A DNA stretch of 21,839 nucleotides from Bacteroidales bacterium UBA3623. GTDB taxonomy: Bacteria; Bacteroidota; Bacteroidia; Bacteroidales; UBA932. Numbering within the stretch: position 1 is the stretch's first letter; the number at the start of each line of letters is the position of its first letter. Shown in pieces: positions 6,828 to 14,117 of this stretch. The stretch is from positions 830 to 22,668 of the forward strand of contig DFLI01000112.1 in the NCBI GenBank assembly GCA_002373715.1, given 5' to 3'. The notes under the pieces are model-generated. The model was not told the origin of the DNA. It did not search any database and saw nothing but the letters and a program-made list of their open reading frames with translations. The position numbers and the translations under genes were made by a program.

Positions 6828-7385
6828 CTACATGAGCCACCTAGACATGTCCTTGCCGGCGGCCATGCCTTCGCGGATTTGGGTGGAGGAGATGGTGACC
6901 AGCGGGGCCTTCAGGAGAGTAATCTTATAGCTGGGGTCTTCCTTCATGAGGCGGGCCTTGTCCCGGCCGCGGTGGTAACCCAGACGGGGGAAAACCACCA
7001 CGCCGTATTCCCGCAAAATGCGCTCATGATAGCGCCAGCCACCGAAGGAAGCTAAATTATCGGCCCCTATTACCAGCGTGAAATTGTTTTCCGGTTCCCG
7101 CGCTTTGAGGGCATCCAGCGTGCGGATGGTATATTGCGGGGGCGTCATCTTCAGTTCTATATCCTGCAGCTTTACCTTCAGGTCCGGATGACGGGCCAGG
7201 GCTGCGGCTGCCGCGTCGTAACGGTCTTGTCCGGCAGGCAGGCTGTGGGCATCCTTGAAAGGATTCTGGGGCGTAACCACCAGATACACCTGGTCAAAAC
7301 CCGCTTTCTGAGTAAGAAAACGGATTATGGCCTCGTGCCCTTTGTGAAGAGGGTTAAAGCTTCCGCTATAGACTGCGATGTTCAT
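6828..7385 (-). CDS. nadD: NadD, nicotinate-nucleotide adenylyltransferase
   Basis: Cytoplasmic enzyme of NAD synthesis that joins nicotinate mononucleotide and ATP to give deamido-NAD. The 185 residues are normal for the family. The nucleotidyltransferase signature GSFNPLHKGH is at 8-17, with both histidines of the HxGH motif. LVIGADNLASFGGW follows in the middle, and the second signature ISSTQIREG is at 165-173. The start gives the standard MNIAVYSGSFNP. It is divergent from gmk with a 61-base gap holding a -7 box for each gene. Confidence 0.95.
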   Translation of the reverse strand: MNIAVYSGSFNPLHKGHEAIIRFLTQKAGFDQVYLVVTPQNPFKDAHSLPAGQDRYDAAAAALARHPDLKVKLQDIELKMTPPQYTIRTLDALKAREPENNFTLVIGADNLASFGGWRYHERILREYGVVVFPRLGYHRGRDKARLMKEDPSYKITLLKAPLVTISSTQIREGMAAGKDMSRWLM

Positions 7386-7393
7386 TTGACAGG

Positions 7394-7401
7394 CAAATAT
7401 A
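7394..7401 (-). promoter_or_regulatory. -7 box for nadD
   Basis: Minus strand TATATTTG fits TAnnTTTG and ends 8 bases before the nadD ATG, implying a very short or absent leader. It is 14 bases from the opposing gmk box, so the two promoters overlap and may compete. Confidence 0.5.
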
Positions 7402-7415
7402 CAATATATTTTTTG

Positions 7416-7423
7416 TAACTTTG
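7416..7423 (+). promoter_or_regulatory. -7 box for gmk
   Basis: TAACTTTG fits TAnnTTTG and lies 23 bases before the gmk ATG at 7447, in an AT-rich patch. No convincing -33 element is seen. Confidence 0.55.
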
Positions 7424-7446
7424 CTCAAATCCATTTTGAAAGCAAT

Positions 7447-8013
7447 ATGCCTGGTAAAGTACTCATCTTTTCGGCCCCCTCGGGCTCAGGAAAAAGCACT
7501 ATCGTCAATCACATTCTGGGCCTGCACCCGGAGATTGAGTTCTCCGTAAGCGCCACTTCGCGCCCGCCCCGCGGAACCGAGCAGGATGGCGTAGAATACC
7601 TTTTCTACACGGCCGATGTATTCCGCGCCCTGGTGGCCGACGGCAAATTCGTAGAGTACGAGGAAGTGTATCAGGACCGCTTTTACGGCACCCTCAAAAG
7701 CGAGGTAAACCGCATTTGGGCCAAAGGTCATGTGATTATCTTTGACGTAGATGTAAAAGGAGGCGTATCCCTCAAGAAGTACTTTGGAGACGCAGCGCTT
7801 TCCGTCTTTATCCAGGCCCCTTCCGTGGAGGAACTTCGCCGGAGGCTGGTAACCCGCAACACAGACACCCCCGAGGCCATCGAAGAGCGCGTAGCCAAGG
7901 CCGCCGAGGAGATGACCTACGCCCCCAAGTTCGATCAAGTGCTCATAAATGACGACCTCCAGACCGCTTTCCGTGAGGCCGAAGCCATGGTAGATAACTT
8001 CTTAACACACTAA
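7447..8013 (+). CDS. gmk: Gmk, guanylate kinase
   Basis: Phosphorylates GMP to GDP with ATP in the cytoplasm. It has 188 residues, normal length. The P-loop SAPSGSGKST is at 9-18. The GMP-binding region includes SATSRPPRGTEQDGVEYLF, with EYEEVYQDRFYGT following. IIFDVDVKGG is the conserved strand, and RLVTRN begins the lid. No Shine-Dalgarno sequence precedes the ATG. Its stop is one base from the next start (TAA T ATG), so it is cotranscribed with the large protease gene, although the two have no obvious functional link. Confidence 0.97.
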   Translation: MPGKVLIFSAPSGSGKSTIVNHILGLHPEIEFSVSATSRPPRGTEQDGVEYLFYTADVFRALVADGKFVEYEEVYQDRFYGTLKSEVNRIWAKGHVIIFDVDVKGGVSLKKYFGDAALSVFIQAPSVEELRRRLVTRNTDTPEAIEERVAKAAEEMTYAPKFDQVLINDDLQTAFREAEAMVDNFLTH

Positions 8014-8014
8014 T

Positions 8015-11000
8015 ATGAAACGAATCATTATCACTTTGACGCTCCTGGCCGCAGCGGCCTGGAGTGCGTTGGCTGCACCCGCGGAGGAAGCCCGCCTGCT
8101 TCGCTTCCCGGCCACCAACGGCACCGATGTGGTATTCTCCTATGCCGGAGACCTCTGGACCGTTCCCATTCAGGGCGGCGTGGCCAAACGGCTCACCTCC
8201 CACATTGGCTATGAGATGTTTGCCCGCTACTCCCCCGACGGACAAACCATTGCATTCACCGGAGAGTACGACGGCAACCGAGAGGTGTACAGCATCCCCG
8301 CCCAGGGCGGCGAGCCGCTGCGCCTCACCTACACCGCCACCAACGCGCGTGACGACCTCGGAGACCGCATGGGCCCCAACAACATGGTGATGACCTGGAG
8401 CCCGGACGGCAAGAAGATCGTGTTCCGCAACCGTACCGGTGAGGGCTTCGAGGGCCTGCTCTGGACCGTGGCCCCTACCGGCGGCCTGCCCACCCAGATT
8501 CCCCTCCCGGAGGGCGGCTGGTGCAGCTACTCCCCCGACGGGTCCAAACTGGCCTACAACCGCGTGATGCGTGAATTCCGCACCTGGAAATACTACCGCG
8601 GCGGCATGGCCGATGACATCTGGATTTACGATCCCAAGGCCCAGAAGGTGACCAATGTTACCGACAACCCCGCCCAGGATATCTTCCCCATGTGGGTAGG
8701 AGATGAGATTTTCTTCGCCAGCGACCGAGATATGGTGATGAACCTGTTCGCCTATAACACCCGCACCGGCGCCACCCGCAAGGTTACCAACTTCAAGGAA
8801 TATGACGTGAAGTTCCCTTCCACCGACGGCAAGACCATCGTCTTTGAGAACGGCGGCTGGCTGTTCAAGCTGAACCCCGCCACCGGAGATTACAGCAAGA
8901 TTAGCGTAAAACTGGCCACCGATGCCGTCTACAGCCGCACCGAGCGCCGCAAGCTGGACGGCCGTGACATTGACCACACCAGCGCCGCCCCCGATGGTTC
9001 CCGCGTGGTTGTCAGCGCCCGCGGAGAAGTATTCGACGTGCCGGTGGGCAAGGGCGTTACCCGTAACCTCACCCGCAGCTCGGACTCCAACGACCGTTAC
9101 GCCGAGTGGAGCCCGGACGGCAAATGGATAGCCTGGATTGGAGATGCCACCGGAGAAACCGAGCTTTACCTCTATGATGTAAAGGCCGGCACCACCCAGC
9201 AGCTCACCCAGAAAAACGACACCTACATCCGCGCCCTGGGCTGGGCTCCGGACAGCAAGCATATCTACTACACAGACCGTAAGAACCGCTTCGTAGAGGT
9301 AGACCTTTCCGGCGCCAAGCGCACCATAATGGAGAACCCCGAGGCCGAGTTCCGCTCTGTAGACATTTCCCCGGACAGCAAGTGGATCACCTACACCCGC
9401 CCTGCCAAGAACGAGATGGACATTGTGTATCTCCGCAACCTGGAAAGCGGCAAGGAGTATCCCGTAACTGAGCGCTGGTACAACAGCGGCAGCCCCACTT
9501 TCAGCGCCGACGGTAAGTACCTCATCTTCACCAGCGACCGCGACATGAATCCCCAGTACAGCCGGATTGAATGGAACTACAGCTTCCAGGACATGAGTGG
9601 CGTGTACATGGCTATGCTGGCCAAGGACACCCCTTCCCCGCTCATCGCTACAGACCCAGAGGTCTCAACGGAAAAGGCCGATAAGGCCGATGCCCCCAAG
9701 AAACCCGAGGGGTCCAAAGCCACTCAGGTGGACCCTGAAGGCATTCAAGACCGCATTGTAAAGCTGTCCGCCGTCAAGGGCCGCAGCTTCTACAGCAATG
9801 AAGGCAAGCTCTGGTACCTGGGCCGCGGCGGCACCCGCGTGTACGACTTCAAGACCGGCGAAGACAGCGAATGCTGCGACGCCTCCATGTGGCCTGTACG
9901 TGGCACCAAGAAGGCCCTCTTCCGCAAGGGTGGCAATATCTTCGTGGCCACCATCGGCCCCAAGGTGGGTCTTAAGGACAAGGCCGATGTGGCCAACCTG
10001 GTCACCAACATTGACTTCTCCGAGGAATGGGCCCAACTGTACGACGAGGTATGGCGCGCCTTCCGCGACGGTTACTACCTGGAGAACATGCACGGACGCG
10101 ACTGGAAGGCCGTTAAAGCCAAGTATGAAGTGCTGCTTCCCTACGCCCGCACGCGCCTAGATGTGAACTACATCCTGGGAGAAATGATTAGCGAAGTGGC
10201 TTCCGGTCACTGCTACGTAACCCCCGGCGAATATCCCAAGCCCGAGCGTGTCCAGATGGGTCTTCTGGGTGCCGAGTTCTCCAAGGTGGACGGCGGCTTC
10301 CGCATCGATAAGATCCTGGAAGGCGCCACCTACAGGCCCGAACTCCGTTCCCCGCTCACCGAACCCGGTCTGGGCGTGAAGGAAGGAGACGTGATTACCG
10401 CCATCGACGGTGTATCCCTGAAGGATATTGACAATATCTACAAGCTTCTCATCGGCAAGGCCAATGTGCTCACCGAGCTCACCATTGAAGGCAAGAAAGT
10501 GGTGGTTAAGCCCATTGCCGATGAAGGCCCGCTGTACCACTACGCCTGGGTGATGAAGAACATCCGCACCGTAGAAAAGCTCTCCAACGGTCGCGTAGGC
10601 TATATCTACATTCCCGACATGAGCCAGGAAGGCCTGAGCGAATGGGCCCGTTACTACTACCCGCAGCTGGATAAGGAAGCCCTCATTGTGGACGACCGTG
10701 CCAACGGCGGCGGAAACATCTCGCCCATGATTATCGAGCGCCTGCAGCGCCATGTATACCGCATGACCATGCGCCGCGGCTCCACCCTCACCGGAACCGT
10801 TCCCGAGGGCACGCACACCGGCCCCAAGGTGCTCCTGATTAACAAGTACTCCGCCTCCGACGGAGACCTCTTCCCCTGGAGCTTCAAGGCCAACAACCTG
10901 GGTACCGTCATTGGCACCCGCACCTGGGGCGGCATTGTGGGCATCAGCGGTTCCCTGCCCTATGTGGACGGCACGGACGTCCGCGTACCCTTCTTCACCA

Positions 11001-11218
11001 ACTACGATGCCGCCACCGGCCAGTGGATTGTGGAGAACCACGGCGTGGACCCCGACATTGTCCTAGACAACGATCCCATTAAGGAGTTTGCCGGCACGGA
11101 CGAGCAGCTGGAAAAGGCCGTAGAAGTGGCCCTGGAACAGATTAAGGACCGCAAACCGCTACCCGGCGTTCCCGCCCCCCGTACCTTCAAGGATCTGGGC
11201 CTCCCGGAAGTTTGGTAA
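8015..11218 (+). CDS. Exported tricorn-type S41 family peptidase
   Basis: Large protease homologous to archaeal tricorn, 1067 residues. A signal peptide (MKRIIITLTLLAAAAWSALA) sends it out of the cytoplasm, so it is probably periplasmic. Repeated SPDG motifs (YSPDGQTIAF, WSPDGKKIVF, YSPDGSKLAY, WSPDGKWIAW) mark the WD40-like/TolB-type beta-propellers (about 25-650). A charged Lys/Asp/Pro linker (about 550-570) interrupts the second propeller. A core domain follows, then a PDZ domain (about 755-840, GVKEGDVITAIDG) and the S41 catalytic domain. Predicted tricorn-like catalytic residues are His732 (ASGHCYV), Ser948 in SASDGD and Glu1007 (VENHGVDPD). Substrates are unknown; family members degrade peptides. 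It ends at a strong terminator. Confidence 0.93.
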   Translation: MKRIIITLTLLAAAAWSALAAPAEEARLLRFPATNGTDVVFSYAGDLWTVPIQGGVAKRLTSHIGYEMFARYSPDGQTIAFTGEYDGNREVYSIPAQGGEPLRLTYTATNARDDLGDRMGPNNMVMTWSPDGKKIVFRNRTGEGFEGLLWTVAPTGGLPTQIPLPEGGWCSYSPDGSKLAYNRVMREFRTWKYYRGGMADDIWIYDPKAQKVTNVTDNPAQDIFPMWVGDEIFFASDRDMVMNLFAYNTRTGATRKVTNFKEYDVKFPSTDGKTIVFENGGWLFKLNPATGDYSKISVKLATDAVYSRTERRKLDGRDIDHTSAAPDGSRVVVSARGEVFDVPVGKGVTRNLTRSSDSNDRYAEWSPDGKWIAWIGDATGETELYLYDVKAGTTQQLTQKNDTYIRALGWAPDSKHIYYTDRKNRFVEVDLSGAKRTIMENPEAEFRSVDISPDSKWITYTRPAKNEMDIVYLRNLESGKEYPVTERWYNSGSPTFSADGKYLIFTSDRDMNPQYSRIEWNYSFQDMSGVYMAMLAKDTPSPLIATDPEVSTEKADKADAPKKPEGSKATQVDPEGIQDRIVKLSAVKGRSFYSNEGKLWYLGRGGTRVYDFKTGEDSECCDASMWPVRGTKKALFRKGGNIFVATIGPKVGLKDKADVANLVTNIDFSEEWAQLYDEVWRAFRDGYYLENMHGRDWKAVKAKYEVLLPYARTRLDVNYILGEMISEVASGHCYVTPGEYPKPERVQMGLLGAEFSKVDGGFRIDKILEGATYRPELRSPLTEPGLGVKEGDVITAIDGVSLKDIDNIYKLLIGKANVLTELTIEGKKVVVKPIADEGPLYHYAWVMKNIRTVEKLSNGRVGYIYIPDMSQEGLSEWARYYYPQLDKEALIVDDRANGGGNISPMIIERLQRHVYRMTMRRGSTLTGTVPEGTHTGPKVLLINKYSASDGDLFPWSFKANNLGTVIGTRTWGGIVGISGSLPYVDGTDVRVPFFTNYDAATGQWIVENHGVDPDIVLDNDPIKEFAGTDEQLEKAVEVALEQIKDRKPLPGVPAPRTFKDLGLPEVW

Positions 11219-11222
11219 GGAG

Positions 11223-11253
11223 AAAAGCGACGCTTGCAGGCGTCGCTTTTTTT
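11223..11253 (+). terminator. Intrinsic terminator of the gmk-protease unit
   Basis: AAAAGCGACGC (11223-11233) and GCGTCGCTTTT (11240-11250) form an 11-bp stem with a TTGCAG loop and run into seven T's. It begins 5 bases after the protease stop. A textbook Rho-independent terminator. Confidence 0.93.
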
Positions 11254-11256
11254 GAC

Positions 11257-11264
11257 TATTTTTG
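11257..11264 (+). promoter_or_regulatory. -7 box for trpS
   Basis: TATTTTTG matches TAnnTTTG, 19 bases before the trpS ATG. A TTG in the loop of the preceding terminator (11234-11236) sits 20 bases upstream, about where a -33 element would be, so terminator and promoter may overlap. Confidence 0.5.
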
Positions 11265-11283
11265 TGGCTCAATTTTGACGATT

Positions 11284-12399
11284 ATGGGAAGAGTTATACT
11301 GACTGGCGACCGTCCTACCGGCAAACTTCATCTGGGTCATTATGTGGGTAGCCTGCGCAACCGCGTGCTCCTGCAGAATGAGGGCAATTACGACCGCATG
11401 TTCGTGTTCATTGCAGACGTGCAGGCCCTTACGGACAATGCCGATAATCCTGAAAAGGTTCGTCAGAACATCATAGAGGTAGCCCTGGACTATCTGTCCT
11501 GCGGCCTGGACCCTAACAAGGTAACCCTCTTTATCCAGAGCCAGATTCCCGAGCTGCACGAAATGACGCAGTTCTTCTCCAACCTGGTAACGGTACAGCG
11601 CCTGCAGCGCAACCCCACCGTCAAGAGCGAAATGGTTCTGCGCGGATTCAACTCTGAAGGGGAAGACGACAACCGCAGGGGCCTGCCCGTGGGTTTCTTC
11701 ACCTACCCTATCTCTCAGGCGGCCGATATCTGCTTCTGCAAAGCCACCACCGTTCCCGCCGGAGAAGACCAGGAACCCATGATTGAGCAGTGCCGAGAAA
11801 TTGTGCGCAGCTTTAACGGAACCTATAAATGCGATGTGCTGGTAGAACCCAGCATCCTGCTGCCCACCAACCTGGCTTGCCGCCGCCTTCCCGGAACGGA
11901 CGGCCAGGCCAAGATGAGTAAGTCCCTGGGCAACTGCATCTACCTCTCCGACACCCCCAAGGATATGGAGCAGAAGGTCAAGAGCATGTTCACAGATCCC
12001 GGACACCTGCGGGTGGAAGACCCCGGCAAGGTGGAAGGCAACACCGTATTCACCTACCTGGATGCCTTCTGTGAAGCCGATGACTTTGCCAAGTTCTGGC
12101 CCGAATATGCCAACCTGGACGAACTCAAGGACCATTACCGCCGCGGCGGCCTGGGAGACATGAAGTGCAAGAAGTTCCTCATCAACGTGCTGAACGACCG
12201 CCTGGACCCCATCCGCGCCCGCCGGCATGCTTACGAACAGGACATTCCTGCCGTGTATGAGATTCTGAAAAAGGGTTCAGAGGCCGCCCGTGAGGTGGCC
12301 GCCCAAACGCTCCACGAAATGAAGGACGCCATGAAGATCAACTACTTCGACGACGCAGCCCTCATTGCAGAGCAGGCCAAAAAGTATCAAAGCGCGTAA
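11284..12399 (+). CDS. trpS: TrpS, tryptophanyl-tRNA synthetase
   Basis: Class I aminoacyl-tRNA synthetase that charges tRNA-Trp. It has 371 residues. The HIGH-type motif is TGKLHLGHYVG (HLGH at 16-19) and the KMSKS motif is intact at 210-214 in GTDGQAKMSKSLGN. Other family features are FVFIADVQALTD, FTYPISQAADI and PAGEDQEPMIEQ. The ATG at 11284 was chosen over an upstream in-frame GTG (11212) because that longer form would begin within the protease gene and run through the terminator. The last 13 bases overlap the tail of a convergent acetyltransferase gene. Confidence 0.96.
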   Translation: MGRVILTGDRPTGKLHLGHYVGSLRNRVLLQNEGNYDRMFVFIADVQALTDNADNPEKVRQNIIEVALDYLSCGLDPNKVTLFIQSQIPELHEMTQFFSNLVTVQRLQRNPTVKSEMVLRGFNSEGEDDNRRGLPVGFFTYPISQAADICFCKATTVPAGEDQEPMIEQCREIVRSFNGTYKCDVLVEPSILLPTNLACRRLPGTDGQAKMSKSLGNCIYLSDTPKDMEQKVKSMFTDPGHLRVEDPGKVEGNTVFTYLDAFCEADDFAKFWPEYANLDELKDHYRRGGLGDMKCKKFLINVLNDRLDPIRARRHAYEQDIPAVYEILKKGSEAAREVAAQTLHEMKDAMKINYFDDAALIAEQAKKYQSA

Positions 12400-12926
12400 T
12401 CCAGTCTCATTACCTTCACGGGCCTTTCGTCTCCGTGATAAAGGTGACTGCATAGATTTAACTCTCCGGTATCCCGAAAGCCGCATTTTTGCATGACGCG
12501 GCCGGATGCCGGATTGTCTACAAAGAAATCACTCCAGAGGGTGGGGGCGCCCAGCGTGTTGAAGCAGTAGTGAATCATGGCCCTCAGCGCTTCCGTGCAA
12601 TAGCCTTTGTTCCAGAAGGGCTTGGCTATCCAGTAGCCTATTTCCACATCGGCCTCCCCTATTTTGATATTGCTGCTCCAGTGGTCGTAATAGCCCATGC
12701 AGCCTATTACTTCCCCGCTTCTTTTGCGAACAATGGCCCAGGTGTGGTCGTTGGTAAAGACTTCGCGGATAATTCTCTCGCTCTCTTCCACCGACTTGTG
12801 AGGTTCCCACCCGGCACGCGGACCCACGTCGGGATCTGACGCATACTTGAACAGCATCTGCGCATCAGATTCCTGCCAGGGGCGCAGCAGCAGCCGGCGG
12901 GTTTTTATCTCAAAGGCTTGGTCCAT
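12387..12926 (-). CDS. GNAT family N-acetyltransferase (RimJ/RimL-like)
   Basis: Acetyl-CoA-dependent acetyltransferase of unknown substrate, 179 residues. It has the RimJ/RimL-type opening TRRLLLRPWQESDAQML, then GEVIGCMGYY, the motif A region DVEIGYWIAKPFWNKGYCTEAL (acetyl-CoA loop about 96-115) and a late NPASGRVMQKCGFRDTG, where the Asn and following helix are typical of this subfamily. Many relatives acetylate ribosomal proteins, aminoglycosides or small amines; nothing here fixes the target. It overlaps the trpS end by 13 bases tail to tail. Its only possible -7 box (TAACTTCG at 12932-12939) would make the transcript nearly leaderless. Confidence 0.88.
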   Translation of the reverse strand: MDQAFEIKTRRLLLRPWQESDAQMLFKYASDPDVGPRAGWEPHKSVEESERIIREVFTNDHTWAIVRKRSGEVIGCMGYYDHWSSNIKIGEADVEIGYWIAKPFWNKGYCTEALRAMIHYCFNTLGAPTLWSDFFVDNPASGRVMQKCGFRDTGELNLCSHLYHGDERPVKVMRLDYAL

Positions 12927-12941
12927 TGGGGCGAAGTTAAG

Positions 12942-12976
12942 AAAAAAATCCGACTCTGAAAAGAGCCGGATTTTTT
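12942..12976 (-). terminator. Intrinsic terminator of fba
   Basis: The hairpin has arms 12943-12957 and 12962-12976 with a 4-base loop. As minus-strand RNA every position pairs (position 53/66 is a G-U wobble), and it ends in seven U's. On the plus strand the same position is an A-C mismatch. This points to termination of the minus-strand fba transcript. Confidence 0.88.
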
Positions 12977-12994
12977 AACTGTGTGAGTGTAAGC

Positions 12995-13996
12995 TTATTC
13001 AGCCTTACCGTCGGAACCGAGCACGTTGATGATCTTGTGCATGTAGAGCTTCTTCATCTCGTCACGGGCGGGACCCAGGTACTTACGAGGGTCGAACTCA
13101 CCGGGCTTCTCGTTGAAGACCTTACGAATGGCGGCGGTCATGGCCAGACGGCTGTCGGAGTCGATGTTGATCTTGCAGACGGCGCTCTTGGAGGCCTCGC
13201 GGAGCTGCTCCTCGGGGATACCCACTGCATCGGGCAGTTTGCCACCGTTGGCGTTGATTATGTCTACATATTCCTGAGGAACGGAGCTGGAGCCGTGGAG
13301 AACGATGGGGAAGCCGGGAAGCTTCTTCTCAATCTCGTGGAGCACGTCGAAGGCCAGCGGCGGGGGAACCAGACGACCGGTCTTGGGGTCACGGGTGCAC
13401 TGCTCGGGCTTGAACTTGTAAGCGCCGTGGCTGGTGCCGATGGAGATGGCGAGGGAATCGCAACCGGTGCGGGTAGCGAAGTCGATCACTTCTTCCGGAC
13501 GGGTGTAGTGGGATTCCTCAGCGGCAACCTCATCTTCCACACCGGCCAGAACACCGAGTTCTGCCTCTACGGTTACATCATACTTGTGAGCATAGTCTAC
13601 CACCTTCTTGGTGAGGGCGATGTTCTCCTCGTAAGGGAGGGAGGAGGCGTCGATCATCACGGAGCTGAAGCCCATGTCTACGCAGCTCTTGCACAGCTCG
13701 AAGCTGTCGCCGTGGTCCAGGTGGAGGACAATCTGAGGATGCTCCCAACCCAGTTCCTTGGCATACTCTACAGCACCTTCTGCCATATAGCGGAGGAGGG
13801 TCTGGTTGGCGTAGTTACGGGCACCCTTGGAAACCTGGAGGATCACAGGGCTCTTGGTCTCTGCGCTGGCCTGGATGATGGCCTGAAGCTGCTCCATGTT
13901 GTTGAAGTTGAAAGCGGGAATGGCGTAACCGCCGGCAACGGCCTTCTTGAACATCTCACGGGTGTTCACAAGACCAAGTTCTTTGTAAGATACCAT
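12995..13996 (-). CDS. fba: Class II fructose-bisphosphate aldolase
   Basis: Zinc-dependent aldolase that cleaves fructose 1,6-bisphosphate to two triose phosphates in glycolysis and gluconeogenesis. It has 333 residues. The first metal/catalytic site LHLDHGDS is at 91-98 (Asp94, His95). VEAELGVLAGVEDE follows, then the SIGTSHGAYKF and VLHGSSSVP zinc and phosphate-binding loops and a NIDSDSRLA phosphate loop. The length and the GAYKF form fit the class II type B aldolases common in Bacteroidetes. It is a single-gene unit with its own -7 box and terminator, placed between dnaK and the acetyltransferase gene. Confidence 0.95.
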   Translation of the reverse strand: MVSYKELGLVNTREMFKKAVAGGYAIPAFNFNNMEQLQAIIQASAETKSPVILQVSKGARNYANQTLLRYMAEGAVEYAKELGWEHPQIVLHLDHGDSFELCKSCVDMGFSSVMIDASSLPYEENIALTKKVVDYAHKYDVTVEAELGVLAGVEDEVAAEESHYTRPEEVIDFATRTGCDSLAISIGTSHGAYKFKPEQCTRDPKTGRLVPPPLAFDVLHEIEKKLPGFPIVLHGSSSVPQEYVDIINANGGKLPDAVGIPEEQLREASKSAVCKINIDSDSRLAMTAAIRKVFNEKPGEFDPRKYLGPARDEMKKLYMHKIINVLGSDGKAE

Positions 13997-14042
13997 AAGT
14001 ATAAAAAATAAAATAACCTTCTAACTACCTTCTTGAGGTTTG

Positions 14043-14050
14043 CAAATTTA
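14043..14050 (-). promoter_or_regulatory. -7 box for fba
   Basis: Minus strand TAAATTTG matches TAnnTTTG. It lies 46 bases before the fba ATG, giving an AT-rich leader of about 40 bases without a Shine-Dalgarno sequence. It follows the dnaK terminator directly. Confidence 0.6.
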
Positions 14051-14066
14051 CGAAAAATTTTCGAAT

Positions 14067-14112
14067 AAAAATGAGCCTAACGTCCCATGATTTGGACAAT
14101 TAGGCTCATTTC
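14067..14112 (-). terminator. Intrinsic terminator of dnaK
   Basis: ATGAGCCTAA (14071-14080) and TTAGGCTCAT (14100-14109) form a 10-bp stem, extended inside by GTCC/GGAC (14082-14085 with 14094-14097). On the minus strand it ends in UUUUAUU. It begins just after the dnaK stop. Confidence 0.85.
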
Positions 14113-14117
14113 GTTTC

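Noticed and set aside
7943..9262. 439-codon open frame on the minus strand opposite gmk and the protease
   Set aside because: Gly/Val/Ala-rich antisense artefact of GC-ending codons in the real genes.
11212..11283. Longer TrpS beginning at GTG 11212
   Set aside because: It would start in the protease stop region and cross the terminator; the ATG at 11284 matches the family start.
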